A DNA stretch of 64,000 bases from Deltaproteobacteria bacterium (GCA_018433085.1 JAHDRW010000023.1:1-64000), one strand, 5' to 3'. Numbered from the stretch's first letter, positions 53,787-61,966 are shown. Numbers and translations: made by a program. Notes: a model not told the origin generated them from the sequence alone.

Positions 53787-54569
53787 TTACGGCTCCGCCT
53801 TGATTCCTGCCGGACATCCGGGCGGCGGGTCGAAGGTGATGACATTGACCGTCGGCTGGCACGGGCACTTGTTACCGGCCACATCGTAGGCGATCACGCA
53901 GATGGAGCTCCCGGCGTCCTGGACGGGGAGCGGCCCCTCCCAGGCGGTGAGGGTGTGGTCCCCGGGGAGATCCGCGGCGAACTCGCCGTCCACCAGGATC
54001 TGGAAGCCCGCGAAGTCTGACGGCGGGGTGTAGGGGTCCCAGGAGATCTTATAGGTCCAGCCGAGGCTCACGCCGCCCAGAACGAAGAACGCGGCGAACA
54101 GGAGTAGAAGCAGGTTTGGTCGGACGAAGCCTGAGCGGGTTCCGGGAAAGGCGCCGGGGCCTGCGCTGGTCTCCGGGAGCGAATCGGGCTCCTCGGGGGC
54201 GAGCTCGCGGCCCTGTGGAAAGAGCACGTCGATCACGAACTGGATGGCCTTGTCGTCCGCCTCGCCCGGGGTCTCCCGACACTCCTCGCGGACTTTGACC
54301 AGGGTGTCGTAGATCTGGGCCCGGACCGCCGGGGTGGCCTTCTCCAGGAGTATGGCCAGGGCCTGCTCCAGCTTGCCGGTGCCGGTGGTCGTATACTCGC
54401 CCAGGACGATGGCCTCGATGATGCACAGGAGGGCGTCATCGATCTTGGTGGTGGTCTGTGAGGTCCACCACTGCCTCAAAAAGTCGAATCCGGCCTTGAT
54501 ATACTGCCGGGCCGGCTTGGACAGGGTGAGCAGTATATTGAAAAACGCTGTGATCCAGATACTTACCAT
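53787..54569 (-). CDS. Phage bitopic membrane protein with C-terminal Fn3/Ig-like domain
   Basis: A 260-residue protein. A short N-terminal hydrophobic stretch (ITAFFNILLTL) and a helical region (about 20-120) are followed by a membrane helix at about 152-171 (NLLLLLFAAFFVLGGVSLGW) and an outside domain (YKISWDPYTPPSDFAGFQILVDG) with four Cys near the end. The outside domain resembles a fibronectin III strand order. It lies in the lysis block next to the one-helix protein and amidase, so a holin/spanin-like or surface-exclusion role is possible but unproven. Confidence 0.55.
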   Translation of the reverse strand: MVSIWITAFFNILLTLSKPARQYIKAGFDFLRQWWTSQTTTKIDDALLCIIEAIVLGEYTTTGTGKLEQALAILLEKATPAVRAQIYDTLVKVREECRETPGEADDKAIQFVIDVLFPQGRELAPEEPDSLPETSAGPGAFPGTRSGFVRPNLLLLLFAAFFVLGGVSLGWTYKISWDPYTPPSDFAGFQILVDGEFAADLPGDHTLTAWEGPLPVQDAGSSICVIAYDVAGNKCPCQPTVNVITFDPPPGCPAGIKAEP

Positions 54570-54591
54570 AAAACCTCCTCGTTTTTTTGGT

Positions 54592-54891
54592 TTAGGCCCC
54601 GTCGGGGTCCTTGAATTGCTTTTCCAGATAGCCGCAGATCCGGTTGACCTTGGCCCGGATGTCGTTGATCCCGGTCCACATATGGCTCTGGCTGGTCTTC
54701 ACGTCCTGGAGCTGCCGGGTGAGGTGGGTGATCTCCTGGTCGAAAACGTCCTTGCGGACGAACTGATCCCCGCCGTGGTTGAAGGTGGTCCCGGGCTTGT
54801 CGGGCCCGTACTTGATGATGACCACGGCGATGAGGAGACAGGCGCCCAGGATGCCCGGGCCGAAGGTTTGCACGATGCCGGCATCCATCAC
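54592..54891 (-). CDS. Phage small membrane protein, lysis block
   Basis: A 99-residue protein with one N-terminal membrane helix (GPGILGACLLIAVVIIKYG) and a helical, charged C-terminal half (EITHLTRQLQDVKTSQSHMW) with coiled-coil character. It overlaps the amidase gene by four bases, so it is a candidate holin or spanin-like partner. The single-helix layout resembles Rz-like inner-membrane spanins more than typical multi-helix holins. Confidence 0.6.
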   Translation of the reverse strand: MMDAGIVQTFGPGILGACLLIAVVIIKYGPDKPGTTFNHGGDQFVRKDVFDQEITHLTRQLQDVKTSQSHMWTGINDIRAKVNRICGYLEKQFKDPDGA

Positions 54892-55475
54892 CCCACCTCC
54901 TGAAGGGCCCGCCGGATCCCTTCGATGATGGCGTCCGCGATCCGCGCCCGGCCCACGTGGGTGAGGAGCGGCTGCGCGTCATCCTCGTGGTCCAGAAAGA
55001 GCGGCTCCAGGATGATGGCCGGCGGCCGGGTTCGCTGAAGAAAAATAAGCGTGGAAAAATGCTTGATGCCCCGGTCGTCCCGCTCGCCGTCGAAGGCCTC
55101 CAGGGGGGCACGGAACAGCCGGGCGTAGTTCTCCGCGGTTTTCGAGACCCGCTTTTCGTTGCCATAGACGAGCACTTCCGAGCCCTTTGCCTGGTGGCCC
55201 TGGCTCGCGTTGAAATGGAGCTCCACACACAAGTCCACGGGCTCGATCGCGTGCATTTCATTGATAAGATTCACCTTTGCGTTCAGGCTGGAAAGGCGGC
55301 GGTCGAACAGGGGCGCGTGCTGGTCCATGTTGAGCATGTGCACCCGCTTGTCCTGCCGGAACGCGTCCATCACCAGGTCACAGATAATGAGCGCCGAGAA
55401 ATGCTCCACCAGGCGGTACCGGGGATTGACGGCCCCCCAGTACACGGGGTCATGGCCTGCACTCAGTATGATCAT
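54888..55475 (-). CDS. Phage endolysin, N-acetylmuramoyl-L-alanine amidase (Amidase_3)
   Basis: A 195-residue zinc amidase that cleaves the peptide from muramic acid. Zinc and catalytic residues: His in IILSAGHDP, Glu in RLVEHFSAL, His in DLCVELHFNASQG, and the C-terminal catalytic Glu in AIILEPLFLDHEDD. No signal peptide, so export needs a holin. ATG 55475 with AAGGAGCAGCG is preferred over an upstream frame extension. Confidence 0.87.
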   Translation of the reverse strand: MIILSAGHDPVYWGAVNPRYRLVEHFSALIICDLVMDAFRQDKRVHMLNMDQHAPLFDRRLSSLNAKVNLINEMHAIEPVDLCVELHFNASQGHQAKGSEVLVYGNEKRVSKTAENYARLFRAPLEAFDGERDDRGIKHFSTLIFLQRTRPPAIILEPLFLDHEDDAQPLLTHVGRARIADAIIEGIRRALQEVG

Positions 55476-55554
55476 GCGCTGCTCCTTGAAAATTCGAGGG
55501 GGGCGAGGAGGTGTGCCCCCCTCCACTGCATTTTTATCCGCCCCGGTGGTCGCC

Positions 55555-55902
55555 TCAGTACGGTTTGAACACCCGGATGGTGGCGTTCAGCCCGGCGCCG
55601 ATGGCCTCCCGGGCGTACCCGAAGAACACCACGCCCGCGCCGATGGCCTCGTTGCTGATCGCGCCCGTGGCCAGCGTACAGGTGAGTTGGTCGCCGATGC
55701 CGATCCCGCCGCCCACCGTGTCTGTCACCGGGAGATCGAACATCCCCCGGCTCCTGCCCGTGCCTGCGCCGCCCACGGCCACGTCCTGGTTTGCTATGAC
55801 TGCCTGATCCCCGAGAACCACCACGTCCCCGCCGTTGATCGCCGCCGCGCCCGGGTTGGTGTAGTCAATGGAATCTCCTGGCCCGAAATAATTCACGCTC
55901 AT
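55555..55902 (-). CDS. Capsid cement protein, DUF2190
   Basis: A 115-residue beta-rich protein. GGDVVVLGDQAVIANQDVAVGG, GMFDLPVTDTVGGGI and AIGAGLNATIRVF are the DUF2190 hallmarks of capsid-stabilising decoration proteins. It lies 70 bases after the capsid gene, as in other siphophages. Confidence 0.85.
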   Translation of the reverse strand: MSVNYFGPGDSIDYTNPGAAAINGGDVVVLGDQAVIANQDVAVGGAGTGRSRGMFDLPVTDTVGGGIGIGDQLTCTLATGAISNEAIGAGVVFFGYAREAIGAGLNATIRVFKPY

Positions 55903-55972
55903 GGTTCACTCCTTTTCCCTTTCGTTTGTCCCCTGCTCCGTATGCCCTGCCTGTTCCCGTGCCGCCGGCGCC

Positions 55973-58141
55973 TTAGGTGTTGCGGTACATGCCGCGGAAA
56001 TCCGGTGCTGCGGCCGCCACGTCATAGCGCACCTTGTACTCCACGCCGTCGATGTTCCAGCCCACCTTGGTCTCCAGATACGGGGTGGACACGCCGTTCA
56101 GGTGGGCCCTCACCACGGTCTTTCCCTTGGGCCCCATGAGGTACCAGATGGCCGGGTTCGCCACGTCGAGCCGGGGCTCATAGACCCTCTCGTGGGCGTT
56201 TTCATAGATGTTGCGCTTGGTGGGGTTGGCCTGGGTCCCGGTGTACATGCTCTTGTAAAACTCCTCGCCGGTGCCCCAGAGGGCCTTGGGCGCCACCAGG
56301 TACTTGATGTTGATGTTGAGCGCCTCGCCGTTGATGCCCCTCATGCCCGCCACCAGCGCCATCATGGCGTTCATGCCCGCGGTCGAGATGGTCTGGGCCG
56401 CGCCCGGGATGTTGCCGTGCCCGGCCGGCGCCGCGCTGAACAGGTTCTGCCCGGTCTCGTTCATGGCCGCGTTGTTGGTGAGCACCGCGTACACCGCGTC
56501 ACCCTCCACCCGCTTGGCCGCCGCGCCCCGGCGTGCCGGGATCGTGGTGAGGGCGAACAGATCGTCGTTGATGATGGCCGTACGGGTGATGGGATAGATC
56601 CTGCCGAAGGTCCCCAACTGGATAAACTCGGCCTTGTCCGCCGCGTATCCGTACTGGTATTCCCCGTCCTCTCCGATGGGGAGCAGCCCGTCGATGTCCG
56701 AGATCCCGGCCAGGGTCATCCGCCTAAAGTCGTTGGCCGGCACCGCGACCGTCCAGAGCTCGAACGTCTCCTCGGCGGTCTCGAATCCGAGAATCAGGCT
56801 CTTGTTGGCCACGTCCGCCAGGATGTTCGGCAGATCGCTCGCGGTGAGGGCCCGTCCCACCATGTCGAGCACGTGCCCGCCGGTGCGCTGGTTCGCCCGC
56901 CTCAAACATTCGCGCGCGAGCTCGCGGAGCTGGTAACCCATGAGCTCGTCGTGGCCCGGGGCCGGCGTTTCCACCCGCTGGCCGCCCCTCACGAGGAGCG
57001 AATCGATCGCCGCGGAGCGGAATTTCTCGCCGGCGTCCGCGCCAAACGAGAAGGATCCCCCGGGGATCTGCAGATTGCCGGTGCTGCGCTCCCTGGCCAT
57101 GTGGTCCAGGACGGCCGCCCGGGCCTCGTCCAGGGTTTTGCCCCCGCCGATCAGATTATCGGCGAGCTCGCCGCACCCGTGCGCCGCACACAGGCTCCTG
57201 ATGTCCGCGGCCCTCTTGTTCTCGGCCCTCACGGCCTCCTGTGCCGCGGCCCGCGCCGCCTCCTGTGCCGCGGCCGTCACGTCGCCCGCCCCCTGAGCCC
57301 CGGCTCCGGCCTGCCCCGGTTCGCCGGCTCTGGCCTGCCCCGGTGCTGCCTGGTGAGGCGGCTGAAGCTCCACGGTTCCGCGCTGAGCCAGAAACCCCAG
57401 GGCCGCGTCCTCACCGTCCTCCCTCTTTCCCCCGAGCAGCTCAAAGAAGTGCCAGGCCTCGTCGTCCGTGGCGCCCGTTCTGAGCCCGAGGGCTTCCAGT
57501 GCCTTCCGTAATTTCTCGTTCATGCTCTTTTCCTCCGTGTCCTGATATGCGGCGCCTGCGCTGCGCGCCTTTGCCCTCTCGTCCGCTCCGATGGGGACGA
57601 TCGATTCCTCCTTGATGGCCCAGCTGGTCACCACCCTCAAAGGTCCCGTGAACGTCCGGCCGGCGATGATCTGGCTCTCGTTCTTCGGGATCCTCACCGC
57701 CTTGAGCTGCCGCCACCCCACGGAAAAGTCCGTGATGTGCCCCTCTTCCACCTTGGTCATGGCGTCCTCGGCGTCCGCCACCCGGGAGAAGTGGGCGGTC
57801 CCCACCACCTGGTCGCCCTCCACGCGGATGTTCCGGACGCTGCCCACGGTCGACCGCACGGTGTAGCGGTCATGGGTGTCCTGCAGCGGTACCTGCCGGC
57901 TTGCCGGGAGCTTGAGCCCGCTCATGAGGAGCACCTCGCCGATGGACCCGTATTCCCAGTCATAGACCGGTACCGGCTCCTCGGTGGCCAGGATCAGCTC
58001 CACGGTCCGGGCCTCGCGGTCGAACGTGGAAGGCCTCCCGTCGGGCTCCATGCGGATCGCGTGCTGCCTGGTCTGCAGTCCGTCGCCTTGGGCCTCCGGG
58101 GCCGCCTGGTCTCGTTTCTGCCGCGTCACTGCACTAGGCAT
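55973..58141 (-). CDS. Prohead protease-major capsid fusion protein
   Basis: A single 722-codon frame. Residues 1-205 are an HK97-type (S78) prohead protease with catalytic His in VPLQDTHDRYTV and Ser in ITDFSVGWRQL. From residue 207 a scaffold-like helical region (AAAQEAARAAAQEAVRAENK) is followed by the major capsid fold (GRIYPITRTAIINDDLFAL, LEVG-like VGWNIDGVEYKVRYDVA). Such protease-capsid fusions are known in other phages. An internal ATG at 57523 has its own ribosome site, see the site entry. It overlaps the portal gene by 16 bases. Confidence 0.88.
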   Translation of the reverse strand: MPSAVTRQKRDQAAPEAQGDGLQTRQHAIRMEPDGRPSTFDREARTVELILATEEPVPVYDWEYGSIGEVLLMSGLKLPASRQVPLQDTHDRYTVRSTVGSVRNIRVEGDQVVGTAHFSRVADAEDAMTKVEEGHITDFSVGWRQLKAVRIPKNESQIIAGRTFTGPLRVVTSWAIKEESIVPIGADERAKARSAGAAYQDTEEKSMNEKLRKALEALGLRTGATDDEAWHFFELLGGKREDGEDAALGFLAQRGTVELQPPHQAAPGQARAGEPGQAGAGAQGAGDVTAAAQEAARAAAQEAVRAENKRAADIRSLCAAHGCGELADNLIGGGKTLDEARAAVLDHMARERSTGNLQIPGGSFSFGADAGEKFRSAAIDSLLVRGGQRVETPAPGHDELMGYQLRELARECLRRANQRTGGHVLDMVGRALTASDLPNILADVANKSLILGFETAEETFELWTVAVPANDFRRMTLAGISDIDGLLPIGEDGEYQYGYAADKAEFIQLGTFGRIYPITRTAIINDDLFALTTIPARRGAAAKRVEGDAVYAVLTNNAAMNETGQNLFSAAPAGHGNIPGAAQTISTAGMNAMMALVAGMRGINGEALNINIKYLVAPKALWGTGEEFYKSMYTGTQANPTKRNIYENAHERVYEPRLDVANPAIWYLMGPKGKTVVRAHLNGVSTPYLETKVGWNIDGVEYKVRYDVAAAAPDFRGMYRNT
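57523..57536 (-). promoter_or_regulatory. Internal ribosome-binding site and start in the capsid fusion
   Basis: On the - strand, CACGGAGGAAAAGAGC immediately precedes an in-frame ATG at 57523 (codon 207, MNEKLRKALEAL). A Shine-Dalgarno match of this strength at the exact domain boundary suggests the capsid part (516 residues) is also translated alone. Confidence 0.6.
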
Positions 58142-59910
58142 AATCTCTCCTTTCCCGTCCGCGCCGCCTTGTCCTGGCCCTCTTCCTCAGCGCCCAGGGC
58201 GGCCGGGTTGTTTTTGGTGGTGGTGGCGACCATGCCCAGGAGCTCAAAGAGGTTGAGCCCCTTCTCCGCCGCCAGGTCCCTGGCCGAGGATATCTCTTCG
58301 AGAACGTCCTCGAAGTCCCGGCCGCGCTCCGCGCAGATCTCCTGCGGGCTTTTGGTCAGGCCCCGGACCTGCTCCGTGTTCGCTTTGGTCTCCCGCAAGG
58401 GATCCAGGAGCCGGTGCCCCGAGGGCTGCCAGTACGCCCGGTGAAACCGCGCCGGGTTCGCGTCATACCCGGGGAGATAGAGGGCCCCGGTCATGGCGCC
58501 GTAGCTCAGAAACCAGCGCTGCAACGGCTTGCACTGCTGGTAGACGTGGCGGTCGATGAGCGGGTCGAATCCCTCCAGGAGATCGTTCCGGATCGATTTG
58601 AGGTTGGAATACGCCAGGCCCGAATAGTCCCCGGAGAGCAGCTCATATGAGGTCCCGGTGGTGATGGCCACCATCCGGATGATCAGGCGGACAAAGGGCT
58701 CGAAGTTGTTCCCGGGCCGGTTCGCGGACGCGAAATTCACCTTCTGGCCGGCCTGCACATACTCTACGATGCAGTTTTCCAGGTGCTCGATCTGCTTGAT
58801 GGTGCCGTCAGCGCCCGTCTCCGTGCCCGTGATCCGCCCCTGCTGGATGCCCCACTCGTTCCCGGGCGTCTCCACGAATGCCAGCCACTTGGACGCCATT
58901 TGTGCCGCGTCGAGCTCCGAGCCCATGATCTCGTTGAGGCTGTGCGCGATCAGGATCGCGGTGACAAACGGGGAGATCCCCCTGAGCTGGTTGGGCCGGA
59001 TCACCTCGTGGCCGTGGATCACCCACTGCGCCGGCACCCTCACGGGCGCCCCCTTCGTGCTCCCGGGCTCTTTCAGGTGATAGGCCAGGATCTCGCCGGT
59101 GGCCAGGTCGTACTCCACCCCGCCCAAGATCCCCCGCTGCCGGCCCGCGGGCGCCTGCTGGCCCGTGGCCGCGTCCCACAGGGCGCTCCCGCCCTCGCCC
59201 CGAGCCCCTTCCGAGCTGAGCCATTCCGGCTCGTACGTCCGGATCCCCACGGGGAGGAATCTCCCGGGCTGCTTCGCGGTCACCAGCACGCACAGGTACT
59301 CCCCGGCCTCCACCTCCTGGCCCTTTGACAGGCGCATCATCCCGTAGAGGTCCATTTTACGGGCCAGGTCCGCCTCGTCGCTCCACCGGTTCCACCCGTC
59401 CTCCAGCGTGCGGTTGATCTCCCGGGCGAGCTTGCCGTCCGCCCCCATGACCTTGGGCTCGTATCGGATCCCGCGGCCCACGGTATAGTTGACCATCACG
59501 TCCCTTGCCCGCTTAAAATACGGCATGTCCCGGACGAGCTGCTGCACCCGGGCCCGGATCACGCCCGATTGAGAGTTGATGATCTCGTTGATGGTTTTCG
59601 TGACCGGGATCCACCCCTCGCCCAGCCTGGTGGTCTGGGCCGCGGCGTAGCGGCTGCCGCCCTTCAGTCCGCCGGCCTTGCTCGTCACCAGGGCCCGGCT
59701 GCCGTCCTTCTCGCCCGTCCGCCCCGCCATCCCCCGGCGGAACGCCTGTACGAATTCCCGGGCGCCTGCCGCCTGGGGCGATCCCGCCCCCAGCCTGCCC
59801 AGGAAGTTGCCGGCCATCCTCACCGCGCCGGAGGCTGCCGCCCCGGCCGCGATCCCGGCCATCCGCCCGGCCGTCCCGAAAACGGTTTTCCTGTCAGTGT
59901 GCTCGCTCAT
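58126..59910 (-). CDS. Phage portal protein, lambda family
   Basis: A 594-residue portal that forms the dodecameric ring through which DNA passes. INEIINSQSGVIRARVQQLVRDMPYFKRA, GISPFVTAILIAHSLNEI, LLSGDYSGLAYSNLKSIRND and AYWQPSGHRLLDPLRETKA are typical of the lambda-type portal (gpB). An Ala/Gly-rich N-terminal stretch of about 60 residues precedes the fold. It overlaps the small head-joining gene by four bases. Confidence 0.9.
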   Translation of the reverse strand: MSEHTDRKTVFGTAGRMAGIAAGAAASGAVRMAGNFLGRLGAGSPQAAGAREFVQAFRRGMAGRTGEKDGSRALVTSKAGGLKGGSRYAAAQTTRLGEGWIPVTKTINEIINSQSGVIRARVQQLVRDMPYFKRARDVMVNYTVGRGIRYEPKVMGADGKLAREINRTLEDGWNRWSDEADLARKMDLYGMMRLSKGQEVEAGEYLCVLVTAKQPGRFLPVGIRTYEPEWLSSEGARGEGGSALWDAATGQQAPAGRQRGILGGVEYDLATGEILAYHLKEPGSTKGAPVRVPAQWVIHGHEVIRPNQLRGISPFVTAILIAHSLNEIMGSELDAAQMASKWLAFVETPGNEWGIQQGRITGTETGADGTIKQIEHLENCIVEYVQAGQKVNFASANRPGNNFEPFVRLIIRMVAITTGTSYELLSGDYSGLAYSNLKSIRNDLLEGFDPLIDRHVYQQCKPLQRWFLSYGAMTGALYLPGYDANPARFHRAYWQPSGHRLLDPLRETKANTEQVRGLTKSPQEICAERGRDFEDVLEEISSARDLAAEKGLNLFELLGMVATTTKNNPAALGAEEEGQDKAARTGKERLCLVQ

Positions 59911-60119
59911 GAGCTCCTCGGTCTGGCATACGTCCGGGCCGTCACGGCCCCGATCTCGCGGTTCGCCCGGGCCTCCACCCAGTCATAGAACTGGGTGAAT
60001 TCTTTCAGGCTCTGGAAGGTCCGGGATTTCCCGCTGGGTGTACTGTAGCTCGATGTCCGCCAGTTGCCGGTGCTCAGGTCGTCATCGAGCTGCGCGAGTA
60101 GTGTGGCCCACTTGCCCAT
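59907..60119 (-). CDS. Small phage head-joining protein (gpW-like position)
   Basis: A 70-residue protein directly upstream of the portal gene, where lambda has gpW. STGNWRTSSYSTPSGKSRTF and SLKEFTQFYDWVEARA show the short helix-beta-helix character of gpW-type head-joining proteins. Call is by size and position. It is the first intact gene of the module. Confidence 0.65.
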   Translation of the reverse strand: MGKWATLLAQLDDDLSTGNWRTSSYSTPSGKSRTFQSLKEFTQFYDWVEARANREIGAVTARTYARPRSS

Positions 60120-60120
60120 C

Positions 60121-60228
60121 TCACCCTCCGATTGTCCGGCCGGGTCCGGCCGCCTGGTCCGCGCGTTTCCCGTTGCCCGTCTGGGTCACCTCAATGGTCT
60201 GGATCCCCTGCACTCGTCTCGCCCCCCC
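60121..60228 (-). pseudogene. Truncated 3' end of a phage gene, probably terminase large subunit
   Basis: An in-frame stretch of 35 codons (ARRVQGIQTIEVTQTGNGKR then a Gly/Pro-rich end) stops two bases before the small head-joining gene, where the terminase large subunit ends in this gene order. Going upstream it hits a stop at 60229-60231, and the sequence then loses phage character. Identification is by position; no terminase motif remains. Confidence 0.45.
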
Positions 60229-60295
60229 TTAGATCCGTCTAGCGTGCGGTTCTAATGTGGCGCCCATGGTAACCCGGGGTTTTCACGCCCGAGGC

Positions 60296-60350
60296 GATAT
60301 CAGTGTGATATTGGGTCGATATTGGGGTGATTTTGGGGTGATATTGGTAT
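60296..60350 (+). repeat. Five tandem 11-bp repeats at the prophage boundary
   Basis: Consecutive units GATATCAGTGT, GATATTGGGTC, GATATTGGGGT, GATTTTGGGGT, GATATTGGTAT, with no gaps. A perfect TTGACA (60350-60355) begins at the last base of the array. The about 325-base gap between phage and nuclease genes otherwise holds the truncated phage end, an AT-rich leader and nothing else recognised. Confidence 0.8.
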
Positions 60351-60446
60351 TGACAGGCATTTTATCGTAGAGGGCTCCACCAATTTAGTATATAAATCGA
60401 GCTTATATAATGAAATAAATCTGATATTTGAAAGGGGTGTGTACCA

Positions 60447-61772
60447 ATGATTACTGTATCTCTTCCAAAAATACCCGATGGAAAATTTCTTGAGGATTTT
60501 GTTGCTGCACACTTCCAAATTGCGGGATCCTATGTGGAGAGAAGTATTCTTCAGCGCGAAGCTGAGGAAGTGCTTGAGCTTGATATTCTAACTACAGACT
60601 ATAACTTAACGCCGCCAGATATTACCCTAACTGAAGTAAAATCTGGGAAATGGGGGTTCCCAGATTTGTTTAAGGTATGTGGTTGGCTAAAGTATCTCGA
60701 TCTTAATAAAGCTATTTTTGTGGCTACAAAATCAAAAGACAATCTTGATTTTATTTGCAATAAAGTTTCGCCCCTAGGAATCAATCTCATTATAATCCCT
60801 GATTTGATGGACGCTGCGACTTTCCTCGCCCCTATTACCAATACGCCAGAACCAAAGCCTCTAGACGTTGCTACATGGCGCTTCTCTTTTTGGTTGGACA
60901 GAGTCCTTACCACGAAGTTGACCCATAAGAAGAAATCTGCGCACAGGGAAAATAGATATGGCGTCATGGCTGATTATTTATATTCGGTAAATAGTGAAAC
61001 TTTATTTCAGCAGACTATTAGCGAACGGATGAAAATGCTGTGCTCGAAATATAAATCTTATCCTAATTTGTCTGCACGAGTGGCAGCTGAGATGCTTGGC
61101 GCTTCATTTGAAGAAGATCATACCGAGATTGATCCCGATCTATTCAAAAAGACATTCTACCGCTGTAAATATAATGACCTACAACTATCTTCATATATTG
61201 AACATCGTGCTAGGATTGCGTTACTGAAGCATGCTACTGATTACGTTTTATACGACAAAATAGGCCTGGTAAACACGGCTAAGGATGTTCGTAAATTTAA
61301 AATTCTTGACTATGAATATGAATTATCATCATTTGATGATTTGCCGCTATCTTTCAAGGAAGGGATAGATAAGATCAGTAACGATCCGTACTTCCATAGA
61401 TATCCAGTGTTCTGGCAATGGTTCACGTGGTTCTATGGTGGCTTCATTTTATTAGATAAAGAGACTGATGAGCTTGAACATATGTCAGAGCATACTGGTA
61501 TCCCTACCGATCAGATTCCTCGTGCTTTGCAGGTTTATGATATTCTTTTTCCCACGGGTAGCTCCTGGTTTGTAGACCGTTCACCTAATTCACGAATAAA
61601 AAATCTAAAGGTATTCCCTATACCCTTCATGGGGCTTGGTGCATATTATCGAGGAAAAATATATGGTGAAGAAACAGACCTTTCAGAAATACCTGTAACA
61701 GGAATGCACACTATTAAAGATCTAATCTCTTGGAATAACGCAACAGTTGCTATTCTAGCGAAAGAGCTCTGA
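60447..61772 (+). CDS. Orphan protein with PD-(D/E)XK nuclease-like N-terminus
   Basis: A 441-residue soluble protein, clearly AT-richer than the phage and host genes. The first about 120 residues fit a restriction-endonuclease-like core: helix FLEDFVAAHFQIAGSYVERS, strand VLELDILTTD (Asp46), strand ITLTEVKSG (Glu63-x-Lys65), helix FPDLFKVCGWLKYLDL and strand KAIFVATK. The rest (130-441) is helical with aromatic clusters (PVFWQWFTWFYGGFILL) and matches nothing I know. Start ATG follows AAAGGGGTG. It converges with the hsd genes, ending ten bases from the 60-residue ORF. A defence nuclease is likely, not proven. Confidence 0.7.
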   Translation: MITVSLPKIPDGKFLEDFVAAHFQIAGSYVERSILQREAEEVLELDILTTDYNLTPPDITLTEVKSGKWGFPDLFKVCGWLKYLDLNKAIFVATKSKDNLDFICNKVSPLGINLIIIPDLMDAATFLAPITNTPEPKPLDVATWRFSFWLDRVLTTKLTHKKKSAHRENRYGVMADYLYSVNSETLFQQTISERMKMLCSKYKSYPNLSARVAAEMLGASFEEDHTEIDPDLFKKTFYRCKYNDLQLSSYIEHRARIALLKHATDYVLYDKIGLVNTAKDVRKFKILDYEYELSSFDDLPLSFKEGIDKISNDPYFHRYPVFWQWFTWFYGGFILLDKETDELEHMSEHTGIPTDQIPRALQVYDILFPTGSSWFVDRSPNSRIKNLKVFPIPFMGLGAYYRGKIYGEETDLSEIPVTGMHTIKDLISWNNATVAILAKEL

Positions 61773-61782
61773 AACCCTATTT

Positions 61783-61965
61783 CTACGATAAAGGGGTGGA
61801 ATGACCGACCACCCGGAAGCCCTGTTCGACATCCCCCATCTTGTAGGGCACCAACACCGCCGCCAGGTCGCGCAGATAGGCGAAGCCTCGGATGATGCGG
61901 AATATACCTAGCACGCTTTCCGAAAACAGCCCCTCGAACTCGATATATTGGCGTCTCCGTGACAT
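61783..61965 (-). CDS. Small ORF directly after hsdS
   Basis: A 60-residue ORF whose ATG begins one base after the hsdS stop. It contains SVLGIFRIIRGFAYLRDLAA and a C-terminal VEQGFRVVGHSTPLS; no family recognised. Its composition is GC-rich, unlike the AT-rich genes on both sides, which is odd for a native member of the operon. It may be a remnant or a short accessory protein. Confidence 0.45.
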   Translation of the reverse strand: MSRRRQYIEFEGLFSESVLGIFRIIRGFAYLRDLAAVLVPYKMGDVEQGFRVVGHSTPLS

Positions 61966-61966
61966 A

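Larger units (their letters stand above)
40272..60235 (-). mobile_element. Partial lambda-like siphophage prophage (late genes only)
   Basis: About 20 kb of co-directional late genes on the - strand, packed with overlaps: head-joining protein, portal, protease-capsid fusion, cement protein, amidase and membrane lysis genes, tail fibre-like proteins, minor tail Z-like, tail terminator-like, tail tube, G/GT chaperone, tape measure, DUF2460, L-like, NlpC/P60-like, J-like and fibres. The tail end faces tRNA-Glu, the usual place for attR in a lambda-type prophage. Terminase, replication genes, repressor and integrase are not present. The right edge is a sharp boundary with AT-rich DNA. It is a remnant or an interrupted prophage, and base composition resembles the host. 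Confidence 0.85.

Noticed and set aside
41772-60119. Mu-like phage assignment
   Set aside because: Portal, U/V/G/T/tape measure/L/K/J-like order and the frameshift fit a lambda-type siphophage; no Mu-type sheath, transposase or baseplate genes are seen.
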